Below, in pieces: positions 16,853 through 25,327 of a stretch of DNA of 64,000 bases (positions are counted from its first letter, which is position 1; the number at the start of each line of letters is the position of its first letter). The notes below the pieces were generated by a model. It saw only the letters and a list, made by a program, of their open reading frames with translations, did no database searches and had not been told where the DNA came from. The stretch lies in contig CAJULA010000011.1 of assembly GCA_910587155.1 (NCBI GenBank), forward strand, positions 1 through 64,000. Reading direction: 5' to 3'. Source of the stretch: an uncultured Lachnospiraceae bacterium (lineage in GTDB: Bacteria; Bacillota; Clostridia; Lachnospirales; Lachnospiraceae). The translations under genes were made by a program, and so were the position numbers.

Positions 16853-16882
16853 TTGACAGAAAGTACGACTTTATGGTATAAA
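16853..16882 (+). promoter_or_regulatory. Promoter of the amino-acid ABC transporter operon
   Basis: TTGACA (16853-16858) and TATAAA (16877-16882) with 18-base spacing. The -35 box lies inside a small inverted repeat (AGTCG/CGACT). Confidence 0.7.
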
Positions 16883-16893
16883 CTGTATTTAGT

Positions 16894-16917
16894 GGGATAA
16901 TTGTATACAATTATCCC
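16894..16917. promoter_or_regulatory. Perfect 24-bp palindrome over the transcript start (candidate operator)
   Basis: The half-site GGGATAATTGTA is repeated exactly in inverted orientation, centred 24 bases after the -10 box. The inner TTGTATACAA resembles operators of GntR-family repressors. It could also form a hairpin at the start of the mRNA. Confidence 0.55.
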
Positions 16918-16942
16918 GAAACACAGATGTAGGAGGTAGATT

Positions 16943-17806
16943 ATGAAAAAGAAATTTTTATCAGCAGTTCTTGCCGCGGCGATGGTACTGACCATGACGG
17001 CATGCGGCAATGATACGCAGGCACCTGCGCCGGAAGCGGACAATGCGGCGCCGGCCCAGACAGAAGCGCCCGCGGAGACGGAGAGTGCGGGAGACGAGGC
17101 AGAGGCTGCGCCTGCGGACAATGCAGGCGGAGACGGAAAGACATATATCATTGCCACAGATACGGTGTTTGCACCGTTTGAATTCAACGATGCGTCCAAT
17201 AACTTTGTGGGGATTGACGTCGATCTGCTGGCAGCCATTGCAGAGGATCAGGGATTTACTTATGAGCTGCAGCCGCTTGGCTTCGATGCGGCTCTGCTGG
17301 CAGTGGAATCCGGTCAGGCAGACGGTGTGATCGCGGGTATGTCCATTACGGATGAGAGAAAGGAAAAATTTGATTTTTCCGATTCCTATTATGACGCGGG
17401 TGTGACCATGGCTGTTGCCAAGGGTTCGGAAGTGGCTTCTTTTGAAGATCTGTCCGGCAAAACCGTAGCGGTTAAAACCGGTACAAACGGTTCCGCTTTT
17501 GCGAAATCCATCGCGGAAGAATATGGATTTGAGATTGTGGAATTCTCCGATTCCCCTACCATGTATCAGGATGTGATCACCGGCAACACGGTGGCATGCT
17601 TTGAAGATTATCCGGTTATGGCATACAATATCCAGCAGGGGGCAGGGATGGAGATGCCAGGTGATGTCAATGAATCTCAGACACCTTATGGCTTTGCCGT
17701 AAAGAAGGGGCAAAATGCCGAGCTTCTTTCCATGTTCCAGGCAGGTCTTGCGAACATCAAAGAGAACGGCAAGTATGATGAGATTATTTCAACTTATACG
17801 AAATAA
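16943..17806 (+). CDS. Amino-acid ABC transporter substrate-binding lipoprotein
   Basis: 287 residues. The signal peptide ends in the lipobox LTMTAC (cysteine about residue 21), so the protein is anchored outside the membrane. After a 45-residue Ala/Glu/Pro-rich spacer comes a type II periplasmic-binding fold of the polar amino-acid family: FAPFEFNDASNNFVGIDVDL, GVIAGMSITDERKEKFDFS, and the hinge segment GKTVAVKTGTNGSAF. Ligand cannot be fixed from sequence; glutamine-like or cystine-like binding is possible. ATG 16943 follows AGGAGG. A GC-rich hairpin (about 17812-17832) separates it from the permease gene and may stabilise the upstream message. Confidence 0.92.
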   Translation: MKKKFLSAVLAAAMVLTMTACGNDTQAPAPEADNAAPAQTEAPAETESAGDEAEAAPADNAGGDGKTYIIATDTVFAPFEFNDASNNFVGIDVDLLAAIAEDQGFTYELQPLGFDAALLAVESGQADGVIAGMSITDERKEKFDFSDSYYDAGVTMAVAKGSEVASFEDLSGKTVAVKTGTNGSAFAKSIAEEYGFEIVEFSDSPTMYQDVITGNTVACFEDYPVMAYNIQQGAGMEMPGDVNESQTPYGFAVKKGQNAELLSMFQAGLANIKENGKYDEIISTYTK

Positions 17807-17970
17807 GAATGGCGGCCGTTAAACGGCTGCGGCAGGTTCCGTATATAAATGGATGGCATGTGTCGCCGTTGTCAGAAGCCTTTTCCCGTCAGGGAATGTC
17901 AGCAGAGGCAGGAGGGGCTGTGCATATGCCATCACTTATATACAGAATTACAGGGAAGGGTGGTCTAACG

Positions 17971-18627
17971 ATGTCATTTTTTGGCTTAATCAGGGAAAAT
18001 GGGGTGTATCTTCTGGCAGCAATGGGGAAGACACTGCAGCTTACGTTACTGTCTCTGATCTTTGCTGCTTTTATCGGCCTGTTTTTCGGGCTTCTGAACG
18101 TGGCCAAGAGCAGAATACTCAATACCATTGCCAATGTCTACATTGACTGTATCAGAGGGGTGCCGCTGATCGTGCTGGCGTTTTTTGTCTATTTCGGTAT
18201 CCCCATGGCTACGGGGGTCCGGCTGGATGCGCTGACGGCGGGTATCATCTCTCTGAGTATGAATGCCGGCGCCTATATGGCAGAAATTGTCCGTGCGGGT
18301 ATCCAGTCCATAGACAAGGGACAGATGGAAGCGGCCAGGAGCCTTGGCCTGCCTTATGGCAGGTCGATGTGCAAGGTGGTGCTGCCGCAGGCGATCAGGG
18401 TCATGATACCCTCTATCATCAATCAGTTTATCATCACTCTGAAAGATACTTCGATCCTTTCCGTCATCGGTTTCCCGGAACTGGTAAAGGCAGGACAGAT
18501 TGTGATTGCCAGAAATTTTGAGACATTTAAAATGTGGGCGATCATCGCGGTCATGTACCTGATCGTTATCACAACACTTTCAAAGACTGCAAGGGCACTG
18601 GAAAGGAAGATTTCCTATGGAAAGTAA
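17971..18627 (+). CDS. Amino-acid ABC transporter permease
   Basis: 218 residues with about five membrane helices, typical of HisM/GlnP-type permeases. The EAA loop that docks the ATPase is EAARSLGLPYGRSMCKVVLPQA near residues 135-155. The ATG at 17971 follows AAGGGTGG; the frame is open back to 17809, but that stretch has unlikely composition and no membrane pattern, so the shorter form is chosen. Its last 11 bases overlap the ATPase gene, implying translational coupling. It would form a homodimer with the following ATPase. Confidence 0.92.
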   Translation: MSFFGLIRENGVYLLAAMGKTLQLTLLSLIFAAFIGLFFGLLNVAKSRILNTIANVYIDCIRGVPLIVLAFFVYFGIPMATGVRLDALTAGIISLSMNAGAYMAEIVRAGIQSIDKGQMEAARSLGLPYGRSMCKVVLPQAIRVMIPSIINQFIITLKDTSILSVIGFPELVKAGQIVIARNFETFKMWAIIAVMYLIVITTLSKTARALERKISYGK

Positions 18628-19357
18628 AAACAGCAAAATCAGCGTAAAAGGACTCAGGAAAAGTTTCGGGCATCTGGAAGTATTAAAAGGTATGGATGTG
18701 GAAGTGAGCGAGGGCGAAGTCGTGTGCCTGATTGGTCCTTCCGGATCGGGCAAGAGCACATTTCTCCGCTGTCTCAATGCGCTGGAGACCATTACGGCAG
18801 GATCCGTCGTTGTGGATGGCTATGATCTGACGGATAAAAAGATCAACATTAACAAGGCAAGAGAGAACATCGGTATGGTCTTCCAGCATTTCAATCTCTT
18901 TGCCAATCTGAACGTGATCCGCAATATCATGCTGGCCCCCGTGGAATTAAAGAAAATGACAAAAGAGCAGGCCTATGAGACAGGAATGAAACTGCTGGAT
19001 ATGGTAGGTCTGGCAGAAAAGGCAAACGTTTATCCCAGCAAGCTGTCCGGCGGACAGAAGCAGCGCGTGGCCATAGCCAGGGCGCTGGCCATGAATCCGG
19101 ATATCATGCTCTTCGACGAACCGACCAGCGCTCTCGATCCGGAAATGGTGGGAGAGGTTTTGGAGGTTATGAAAAGCCTGGCCAGAGACGGTATGACAAT
19201 GGTCGTAGTGACCCATGAGATGGGATTTGCCAGAGAGGTTGCCAGCCGGGTCATCTTTATGGATGAAGGCGTGATCGTGGAGGAGGGGACGCCGCAGGAA
19301 GTGCTTCTGCATCCCACCCAGCCGCGCACCATTGACTTTCTCAATAAAGTGCTTTGA
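18617..19357 (+). CDS. Amino-acid ABC transporter ATP-binding protein
   Basis: 246 residues, the standard size for GlnQ/HisP-type ATPases. The Walker A motif GPSGSGKST is near residues 40-48, the Q-loop is VFQHFNLF, the signature LSGGQKQR, Walker B IMLFDEP, and the switch histidine lies in VVVTHEMGFA. It powers the transporter formed with the permease it overlaps. ATG 18617 follows AAGGAAGA inside the permease gene. A terminator at 19392-19415 ends the three-gene unit. Confidence 0.95.
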   Translation: MESKNSKISVKGLRKSFGHLEVLKGMDVEVSEGEVVCLIGPSGSGKSTFLRCLNALETITAGSVVVDGYDLTDKKININKARENIGMVFQHFNLFANLNVIRNIMLAPVELKKMTKEQAYETGMKLLDMVGLAEKANVYPSKLSGGQKQRVAIARALAMNPDIMLFDEPTSALDPEMVGEVLEVMKSLARDGMTMVVVTHEMGFAREVASRVIFMDEGVIVEEGTPQEVLLHPTQPRTIDFLNKVL

Positions 19358-19391
19358 TTATGTCGAATTTGCGCAATACAGATTCAGTTTG

Positions 19392-19418
19392 AAAGATGGT
19401 TGAAAGGCCATCTTTTTC
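19392..19418 (+). terminator. Terminator of the amino-acid transporter operon
   Basis: The stem AAAGATGG (19392-19399) with CCATCTTT (19408-19415) is followed by further T residues. Confidence 0.8.
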
Positions 19419-19444
19419 GATTTTTGAATGTATATAGATTATCC

Positions 19445-19473
19445 TTGTCCGTTTTCTCTGTTAAGGGTATAAT
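19445..19473 (+). promoter_or_regulatory. Promoter of fucO
   Basis: TTGTCC (19445-19450) and a perfect TATAAT (19468-19473) spaced by 17 bases, 58 bases before the start codon. Confidence 0.7.
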
Positions 19474-19531
19474 GAAACTGTCGGGACAGAGAAAGCCGGA
19501 TGACAGAAAAGAGAAAAGGAGAGAAGGCAGT

Positions 19532-20680
19532 ATGGCAAACAGATTTGTATTAAATGAGACATCTTATCATGGGGCGGGAGCGATTCAGGAGATCGCAGCA
19601 GAAGCAAAGGGCAGAGGCTTTCAGAAGGCATTTGTATGTTCCGATCCGGATCTGGTAAAGTTCGGGGTTACGAAAAAGGTTCTGGATGTGCTGGAAGGCG
19701 CGCAGCTTTCCTATGAGCTCTATTCCAATATCAAACCCAATCCCACGATCGAAAATGTACAGACAGGGGTGGAGGCTTACAGGAAATCCGGAGCGGACTA
19801 TCTGATTGCCATTGGCGGCGGCTCCTCCATGGATACCGCAAAGGCGATCGGCATTATCATCAACAATCCTGACTTTGAGGACGTGAGAAGCCTGGAAGGT
19901 GTGGCGCCTACCGTGAATAAATCAGTGCCTATTTTTGCCGTGCCTACCACAGCGGGTACGGCGGCCGAAGTGACCATTAATTATGTGATTACCGATGCGG
20001 AAAAGAACAGAAAGATGGTGTGCGTCGATCCGAAAGATATCCCGGTTGTGGCATTTGTTGATTCCGAGATGATGGCTTCCATGCCCCGCGGGCTTACGGC
20101 AGCCACCGGTATGGATGCCCTGACGCATGCGATTGAGGGATATATTACGGCAGGCGCATGGGAACTGTCCGATATGTTCCACTTAAAGGCGATTGAGATC
20201 ATTGCCCGTTCCCTGAGAGGCGCTGTGGATAATACACCGGAAGGCAGAGAGGATATGGCGCTTGGACAATATGTGGCAGGCATGGGCTTTTCCAATGTGG
20301 GGCTGGGTATCGTTCACTCCATGGCACATCCGCTGGGAGCGCTCTATGACACGCCCCATGGGGTGGCCAATGCCATTATCCTTCCCACTGTGATGGAATA
20401 TAATGCGCAGGCAACCGGTGACAAATACAAATATATCGCACAGGCCATGGGTGTGGCAGGAACCGAGTCCATGACACAGGAGGAATACAGAAAAGCGGCG
20501 GTGGACGCGGTTAAGAAGCTGTCCGAGGATGTGGGTATTCCCAGGGATCTGAAAGAGATTGTAAAAGAAGAGGACATTCCTTTCCTTGCGCAGTCCGCTT
20601 ATGACGATGCCTGCAGGCCGGGCAATCCCCGCGAGACAAGTGTGGAGGATATCACAGAGCTTTATAAGAGCCTGCTATAG
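19532..20680 (+). CDS. fucO: Lactaldehyde reductase / 1,2-propanediol oxidoreductase (iron-type alcohol dehydrogenase)
   Basis: A 382-residue group III alcohol dehydrogenase. It reduces lactaldehyde to 1,2-propanediol with NADH, an end step of fucose or rhamnose fermentation. Present are the NAD loop GGGSSMDTAKAIG, PTTAGTAAEVT, the iron-binding GMDALTHAIEGY and HSMAHPLGALYDTPHG. The start MANRFVLNETSYHGAG is typical of FucO. ATG 19532 follows AAGGAGAGAAGG; the in-frame start at 19400 precedes the promoter and is rejected. The TAG stop is the first triplet of repeat copy 2. No sugar-catabolic genes are adjacent, so a general aldehyde reductase role is also possible. Confidence 0.88.
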   Translation: MANRFVLNETSYHGAGAIQEIAAEAKGRGFQKAFVCSDPDLVKFGVTKKVLDVLEGAQLSYELYSNIKPNPTIENVQTGVEAYRKSGADYLIAIGGGSSMDTAKAIGIIINNPDFEDVRSLEGVAPTVNKSVPIFAVPTTAGTAAEVTINYVITDAEKNRKMVCVDPKDIPVVAFVDSEMMASMPRGLTAATGMDALTHAIEGYITAGAWELSDMFHLKAIEIIARSLRGAVDNTPEGREDMALGQYVAGMGFSNVGLGIVHSMAHPLGALYDTPHGVANAIILPTVMEYNAQATGDKYKYIAQAMGVAGTESMTQEEYRKAAVDAVKKLSEDVGIPRDLKEIVKEEDIPFLAQSAYDDACRPGNPRETSVEDITELYKSLL

Positions 20681-20710
20681 GGAAACGCTGATTTAATCAG
20701 CACTTCCATA
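20678..20710 (-). repeat. 33-bp palindromic repeat, copy 2 (inverted)
   Basis: This is the same sequence family as 2356-2388 and 56968-57000, in the opposite orientation. Its first three plus-strand bases are the fucO stop codon. The minus-strand RNA would pair with two G-U wobbles, while the plus-strand RNA would have two A-C mismatches. Confidence 0.85.
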
Positions 20711-20727
20711 GAAATGACAGAAAAGAT

Positions 20728-20766
20728 CGGGAACGGCAGATATAGTTGCCGTTCCCGGTTTCGTTT
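20728..20766 (+). terminator. Terminator after fucO
   Basis: A perfect 11-bp stem CGGGAACGGCA (20728-20738) with 20747-20757 is followed by GTTTCGTTT. Confidence 0.75.
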
Positions 20767-20791
20767 GTTGTGGTATGGTTGCAAATCCCTC

Positions 20792-20820
20792 TTGCCATCC
20801 CGTTCATTCTATGATAAAAT
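20792..20820 (+). promoter_or_regulatory. Probable promoter of the pheB-hom-lysC operon
   Basis: TTGCCA (20792-20797) and TAAAAT (20815-20820), 17 bases apart and 60 bases upstream of the first gene. Confidence 0.5.
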
Positions 20821-20879
20821 ATCTCTCGTTGACAAACAACTGTCCTCATATTGCGGACAGAAAGGGGATAAAGGATGTA

Positions 20880-21323
20880 ATGAAAGACGAAAACAGATAT
20901 TTCGTTCTGAAACAGAAAGCCGTGCCGGAGGTATTGCAAAAGGTGGTGGAAGCGAAGCGGCTGCTGGATTCGGAAAAGGTGATGACAGTGCAGGAGGCCA
21001 CGGACGCTGTGGGCATCAGCCGGAGTTCTTTCTATAAATATAAAGATGATATTTTCCCCTTTCATGACAATTCTCTGGGCCGTACCATCACGTTTACCAT
21101 ACAGATAGATGATGAGCCGGGGCTATTGTCGGATGTGCTCAAGATCGTGGCGCAGTTTCAGGCCAATATCCTGACCATCCACCAGAGTATACCGATCAAT
21201 GGTGTGGCATCCCTGAGCATCAGCGTGCAGATTTTACCCACAACGCAGAATATATCCGGGATGATTGAGGCGATGGAAGTAAAAAAGGGTGTCCGCAATG
21301 TAAAAATACTTGCCAAGGAGTAG
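20880..21323 (+). CDS. pheB: ACT-domain protein, PheB/UPF0735 family
   Basis: 147 residues. The N-terminal half has a helix-turn-helix-like segment (VQEATDAVGISRSSFYKYKD), and the second half is an ACT domain (IQIDDEPGLLSDVLKIVAQFQANILTI) of the type that binds amino acids. The family is named for an old link to chorismate mutase, but the function is unproven. Genes of this family often precede hom in Firmicutes, as here (5 bases apart), which suggests an amino-acid-sensing role in aspartate-family synthesis. ATG 20880 follows a weak AAAGG; a longer frame from 20775 begins before the promoter. Confidence 0.88.
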   Translation: MKDENRYFVLKQKAVPEVLQKVVEAKRLLDSEKVMTVQEATDAVGISRSSFYKYKDDIFPFHDNSLGRTITFTIQIDDEPGLLSDVLKIVAQFQANILTIHQSIPINGVASLSISVQILPTTQNISGMIEAMEVKKGVRNVKILAKE

Positions 21324-21328
21324 AAAAT

Positions 21329-22543
21329 ATGGTTTATGCAGCGATTTTAGGCTACGGCACGGTAGGAAGCGGCGTAGCAGAGGTACTTAGTGAAAACAGT
21401 AAAATGATTGCCCGGAAGGCGGGAGAGGAAGTCAGTGTAAAATATATTCTGGATTTGCGCGATTTTCCGGGAGATCCCAATGCGGACAAGGTAGTTCATG
21501 ATTTTAATATCATTCTGGAAGATCCGCAGGTATCGGTGATCTGCGAGACAATGGGGGGCCTGGAGCCGGCCTATACCTTTTCCAAAAAGGCGCTTCTGGC
21601 CGGTAAGAGCGTCTGCACCTCCAATAAGGAGCTGGTGGCGGATCACGGGCCGGAGCTGCTGCGCCTTGCCAGAGAGCATAACTGCAATTATCTCTTTGAG
21701 GCCAGCGTGGGCGGCGGGATACCGATTATCAGGCCGATGAACTATTCTCTGACGGCTGAAGTCATAGACGGTATTACCGGTATATTAAACGGGACCACCA
21801 ATTATATTCTGACCAGGATGAAACAGGACGGTGCTGATTTTGAAACGGTGCTCAGGGAAGCGCAGGAAAAAGGGTATGCGGAGCGGAATCCGGAAGCAGA
21901 TGTGGAAGGATATGATGCCGGCAGGAAAATTGCCATCCTTTCTTCTCTTATGCTGGGCAAAACAGTACGCTATGAAGATATTTATACGGAAGGGATTACG
22001 GCCATTACCAGAGAGGATTTTCTCTATGCAAAGAAGCTGGATCGCACAGTAAAGCTGCTGGCAGTGAGCAAGCTGCAGGAGGAAGGGTGTTTTGTGATGG
22101 TAGCGCCCTTTATGATTTCCAATCACAATCCTCTGCACGGCATTTCGGATGTGTTTAACGCCGTGTTTGTACACAGCAATATGCTGGGCGACTCCATGTA
22201 TTATGGCAGAGGTGCCGGCAAGCTGCCTACGGCCAGCGCGGTTGTCTCCGATGTGGTGGACTGTGCAAGACATCAGGGCAAGACAGTTATGTGTCTGTGG
22301 GATGAGGAAGAGGTGAAACCGCTGGATTATATGCTCGCTTCCCGAAAATTTTTTGTGCGTGCCGACAGAGGGCTGCTTGATGAGGAAAAAGCGCGAGAAG
22401 CGTTTGGCGAAATTAAAATCATAAAGCTGGAAGAAAAACCTAAGGAGTATGGATTTGTCACGCCGCTCATGCAGGAGAAGGAATTTGAGCGGATCAGAAG
22501 CAGTGTGGATGGGATTCTGGGCAGAATCCGCCTGGAGGACTGA
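21329..22543 (+). CDS. hom: Homoserine dehydrogenase
   Basis: 404 residues. It reduces aspartate semialdehyde to homoserine. The Rossmann loop is GYGTVGSGVAEVL at residues 7-19; TSNKELVADHG, the catalytic region FEASVGGGIPII and GILNGTTNYIL follow. Enzymes with a full C-terminal ACT domain have about 430 residues; here the tail is short, so feedback control by threonine may be weak or absent. It sits 5 bases after pheB and 2 bases before the mutase-like gene, clearly in one operon. Confidence 0.95.
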   Translation: MVYAAILGYGTVGSGVAEVLSENSKMIARKAGEEVSVKYILDLRDFPGDPNADKVVHDFNIILEDPQVSVICETMGGLEPAYTFSKKALLAGKSVCTSNKELVADHGPELLRLAREHNCNYLFEASVGGGIPIIRPMNYSLTAEVIDGITGILNGTTNYILTRMKQDGADFETVLREAQEKGYAERNPEADVEGYDAGRKIAILSSLMLGKTVRYEDIYTEGITAITREDFLYAKKLDRTVKLLAVSKLQEEGCFVMVAPFMISNHNPLHGISDVFNAVFVHSNMLGDSMYYGRGAGKLPTASAVVSDVVDCARHQGKTVMCLWDEEEVKPLDYMLASRKFFVRADRGLLDEEKAREAFGEIKIIKLEEKPKEYGFVTPLMQEKEFERIRSSVDGILGRIRLED

Positions 22544-22545
22544 AT

Positions 22546-23775
22546 ATGAAATATGTAATCGTGCTGGGAGACGGGATGGCTGATGAACCTATTTCCCAAC
22601 TGGGAGGCCAGACACCTCTGGCCTTTGCAAAAACAGAAAATCTGGATGCCCTCAGCGCAGTGTCAGAGATTGGCATGGTACATACCATACCGGATGGGAT
22701 GAAACCAGGCTCGGATACGGCTAACCTGTCGGTGATGGGGTATGATCCTAAGGTATATTATTCCGGGCGTTCTCCTCTGGAGGCGCTCAGTATCGGTGTG
22801 CCCATGAAGGAGACGGATATTGCCCTTCGGTGTAACCTGGTGACCATTTCGGAGGAGGAAACTCTCTCATTTGAGCAGCAGTCCATTATCGACCACAGCG
22901 CCGGAGAGATCAGTACGGAAGATGCAGCGGTGCTGCTGGGAGCCGTTAGGCGGGAACTGGAAAATGAAACGTATCATTTTTATGTGGGCACCAGTTACCG
23001 TCACTGCCTGATCTGGGAGCACGGACAGGTTTTGGAGCTGACACAGCCCCATGATATACCGGGAAAGGTGATCGGCTCTTATCTTCCGCAGGATATGACG
23101 CTGCGTGAGATGATGAAAAGAAGCTATGAAATATTGAGACAGCATCCGCTGAACGAGGAACGGCGCAGACAGGGCCTGCGCCCTGCCAACTGCTGCTGGT
23201 TCTGGGGGGCAGGGACGAAGCCTCTTTTATCTGACTTCAGAAAAGCGCATCAGAAAAAAGGTGTCATGATTTCCGCGGTCGATCTGTTAAAAGGGATTGC
23301 GGTAGGCGCCGGCATGGACAATATCCGGGTGGAGGGCGCCAACGGCGGACTGCATACCAATTATGAAGGAAAAGCTGCCGCGGCCGTAAAAGCGTTGACA
23401 GAGGACGGATATGATTTTGCCTATATTCATATAGAAGCGCCGGATGAGATGGGACATCAGGGCAGTGTGGAGAAAAAGGTACAGGCCATTGAAAATATCG
23501 ACACACGCGTCATAAAACCTCTGAAGGAGGGACTGGATCTCGCAGGGGAGCCATATCGTCTGCTGGTGCTTCCGGATCACCCCACGCCCATCCGTGTCAG
23601 GACCCATACGAGCGATGATGTGCCCTTTCTTTTCTATGACAGTACGAAGCATGCAGGAGAGGGACAGCAGGGGGCAGAGGGGCAGCGTCTGTACTACAAT
23701 GAAAAAGATGCGGCGCAAACCGGTATCCGTGTGGAAAAAGGCCATGAACTGATCAGAAAGCTCTTTGCAGAATGA
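22546..23775 (+). CDS. COG3635 phosphoglycerate-mutase-like protein (possible homoserine kinase substitute)
   Basis: 409 residues of the alkaline-phosphatase superfamily, archaeal-type cofactor-independent phosphoglycerate mutase (ApgM) branch. The metal and nucleophile segments VLGDGMADEPI at the start and GSDTANLSVMGYDP near residues 53-66 are intact, and metal ligands appear again in HIEAPDEMGHQG and LPDHPTP. The gene lies between hom and lysC with 2- and 15-base gaps, and no thrB is present nearby. From memory, this family has been predicted in subsystem annotations to be a functional analogue of homoserine kinase in genomes lacking thrB. The neighbourhood supports that, but phosphoglycerate mutase activity remains possible. 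Confidence 0.8.
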   Translation: MKYVIVLGDGMADEPISQLGGQTPLAFAKTENLDALSAVSEIGMVHTIPDGMKPGSDTANLSVMGYDPKVYYSGRSPLEALSIGVPMKETDIALRCNLVTISEEETLSFEQQSIIDHSAGEISTEDAAVLLGAVRRELENETYHFYVGTSYRHCLIWEHGQVLELTQPHDIPGKVIGSYLPQDMTLREMMKRSYEILRQHPLNEERRRQGLRPANCCWFWGAGTKPLLSDFRKAHQKKGVMISAVDLLKGIAVGAGMDNIRVEGANGGLHTNYEGKAAAAVKALTEDGYDFAYIHIEAPDEMGHQGSVEKKVQAIENIDTRVIKPLKEGLDLAGEPYRLLVLPDHPTPIRVRTHTSDDVPFLFYDSTKHAGEGQQGAEGQRLYYNEKDAAQTGIRVEKGHELIRKLFAE

Positions 23776-23790
23776 AATGGAGAAAATGTT

Positions 23791-25110
23791 ATGATAAAAG
23801 TTGTAAAATTCGGCGGCAGCTCCCTGGCCAGTGCGAAGCAGTTTAAGAAAGTGGGGGATATCATCCGCAGCGATCCGGAGCGGCGGTATGTGATACCGTC
23901 GGCCCCGGGCAAGCGTCATATGCATGATACCAAAGTGACGGATATGCTGTATGAATGTTATGCGCTGGCAGAGCAGGGGAAAAATTTTGCCGCACAGCTC
24001 AAGCAGATCAGACTCCGCTTTGAAGAGATCATCACCGGACTGGATATCAGCCTGTCTCTGGAACAGGAGTTTAAAGAGATCGAAGAACAGTTTCAGCAGA
24101 AAGCGGGCAGAGATTATGCTGCTTCCAGAGGGGAATATCTTAATGGTATCATTATGGCCGAATACCTGCATTATGTTTTTGTGGATGCGGCAGAGGTTGT
24201 GCGCTTTGATGAACATGGAAACTTTCTGGCAGAGGAAACCGACAAACTGCTGCGCGAACGTCTGGAAGAAACCGAACGGGCAGTGATTCCCGGTTTTTAC
24301 GGTGCGACGGCGGAAGGGTGTGTGCGTACTTTTTCCAGAGGAGGGTCGGATATCACCGGTTCCATTGCCGCCAGGGCAGTTCATGCGGATGTCTATGAGA
24401 ACTGGACCGATGTGTCGGGCTTTTTGATTGCCGATCCGCGTATCATAGAAAGGCCCGAAGGCATCGAGACCATTACCTATCGGGAACTGCGGGAGCTTTC
24501 CTATATGGGTGCCACCGTGCTTCACGAGGATGCCATTTTCCCGGTGCGCAAGGAGGGGATTCCCATCAACATCCGCAATACCAATGCCCCCCAGGACAAG
24601 GGAACCTGGATTGTGGAGAGCACCTGCCAGAAATCCAGATATACGATTACCGGAATTGCCGGAAAGAGGGGTTTTTGCTCCATTAATATTGAAAAAGATA
24701 TGATGAACTCCGAGGTGGGATTCGGCAGGAAAGTACTGCAGGTGTTTGAACAAAACGGTATTTCCTTTGAGCATATGCCTTCCGGCATCGACACGCTGAC
24801 CGTATTTGTGCATCTGGATGAGTTCATCGAAAAAGAACAGAAGGTTGTGGCCGGACTGCACCGCCTGACCAGACCGGATTCCATTGATATTGAATCCGAT
24901 CTGGCGCTGATTGCGGTAGTGGGCAGAGGCATGCGTTCCACCAGAGGTACGGCAGGGCGGATATTTTCCGCGCTGGCACATGCCAATGTCAATGTCAAGA
25001 TGATTGACCAGGGCTCCAGCGAACTGAATATCATTATCGGTGTTTCCGATAATGATTTCGAGGCCGCTATCAAGGCGATTTACGATATCTTTGTGATTTC
25101 TCAGCTGTGA
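23791..25110 (+). CDS. lysC: Aspartate kinase
   Basis: A 439-residue monofunctional aspartokinase of the long type. It phosphorylates aspartate, the first step toward lysine, threonine and methionine. The kinase signature VKFGGSSLAS is at residues 4-13; FSRGGSDITG and the YMGATVLHEDAI block follow. Two ACT repeats occupy the last 140 residues (TGIAGKRGFCSINIEK and VVGRGMRSTRGTAGRIF). ATG 23791 has only a weak ribosome site (TGGAGAAAATGTT). It closes the operon before the terminator at 25201-25250. Confidence 0.95.
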   Translation: MIKVVKFGGSSLASAKQFKKVGDIIRSDPERRYVIPSAPGKRHMHDTKVTDMLYECYALAEQGKNFAAQLKQIRLRFEEIITGLDISLSLEQEFKEIEEQFQQKAGRDYAASRGEYLNGIIMAEYLHYVFVDAAEVVRFDEHGNFLAEETDKLLRERLEETERAVIPGFYGATAEGCVRTFSRGGSDITGSIAARAVHADVYENWTDVSGFLIADPRIIERPEGIETITYRELRELSYMGATVLHEDAIFPVRKEGIPINIRNTNAPQDKGTWIVESTCQKSRYTITGIAGKRGFCSINIEKDMMNSEVGFGRKVLQVFEQNGISFEHMPSGIDTLTVFVHLDEFIEKEQKVVAGLHRLTRPDSIDIESDLALIAVVGRGMRSTRGTAGRIFSALAHANVNVKMIDQGSSELNIIIGVSDNDFEAAIKAIYDIFVISQL

Positions 25111-25200
25111 TTCCTGCAGGGGAAAGACGTGTGAGGCTGGAAATCATTGCGTGCAGGAGTGCTTTGTTTTGGCAAAGCGGTATTTTAGCGGATAAAAGGG

Positions 25201-25250
25201 CAGTCGGCAGAGCATTACCCCTTCGGAGAGGTTCTGTCGGCTGTTTTCTT
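25201..25250 (+). terminator. Terminator of the threonine-branch operon
   Basis: A 12-bp stem with several G-U pairs (25201-25212 with 25232-25243) is followed by TTTTCTTTG. The preceding 90 bases after lysC show nothing recognisable. Confidence 0.75.
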
Positions 25251-25253
25251 TGA

Positions 25254-25283
25254 TTGCGGCAAAGTTGCAGGATGTGGTATAAT
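25254..25283 (+). promoter_or_regulatory. Promoter of the Rpn-family gene
   Basis: TTGCGG (25254-25259) and TATAAT (25278-25283), with 18-base spacing. Confidence 0.6.
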
Positions 25284-25327
25284 ATTTACAAAAAATTTTG
25301 GTGTGTGAAAAGGAGCACTTCAGAAGG

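Noticed and set aside
17809..17970. N-terminal extension of the amino-acid permease
   Set aside because: The added 54 residues lack membrane character and the ATG at 17971 has its own ribosome site and a normal permease start.
23287..24981. A 564-codon open frame on the minus strand opposite the COG3635 gene and lysC
   Set aside because: It lies antisense to two clearly conserved genes, shows His/Arg/Gln-rich composition typical of a shadow frame and has no ribosome site.
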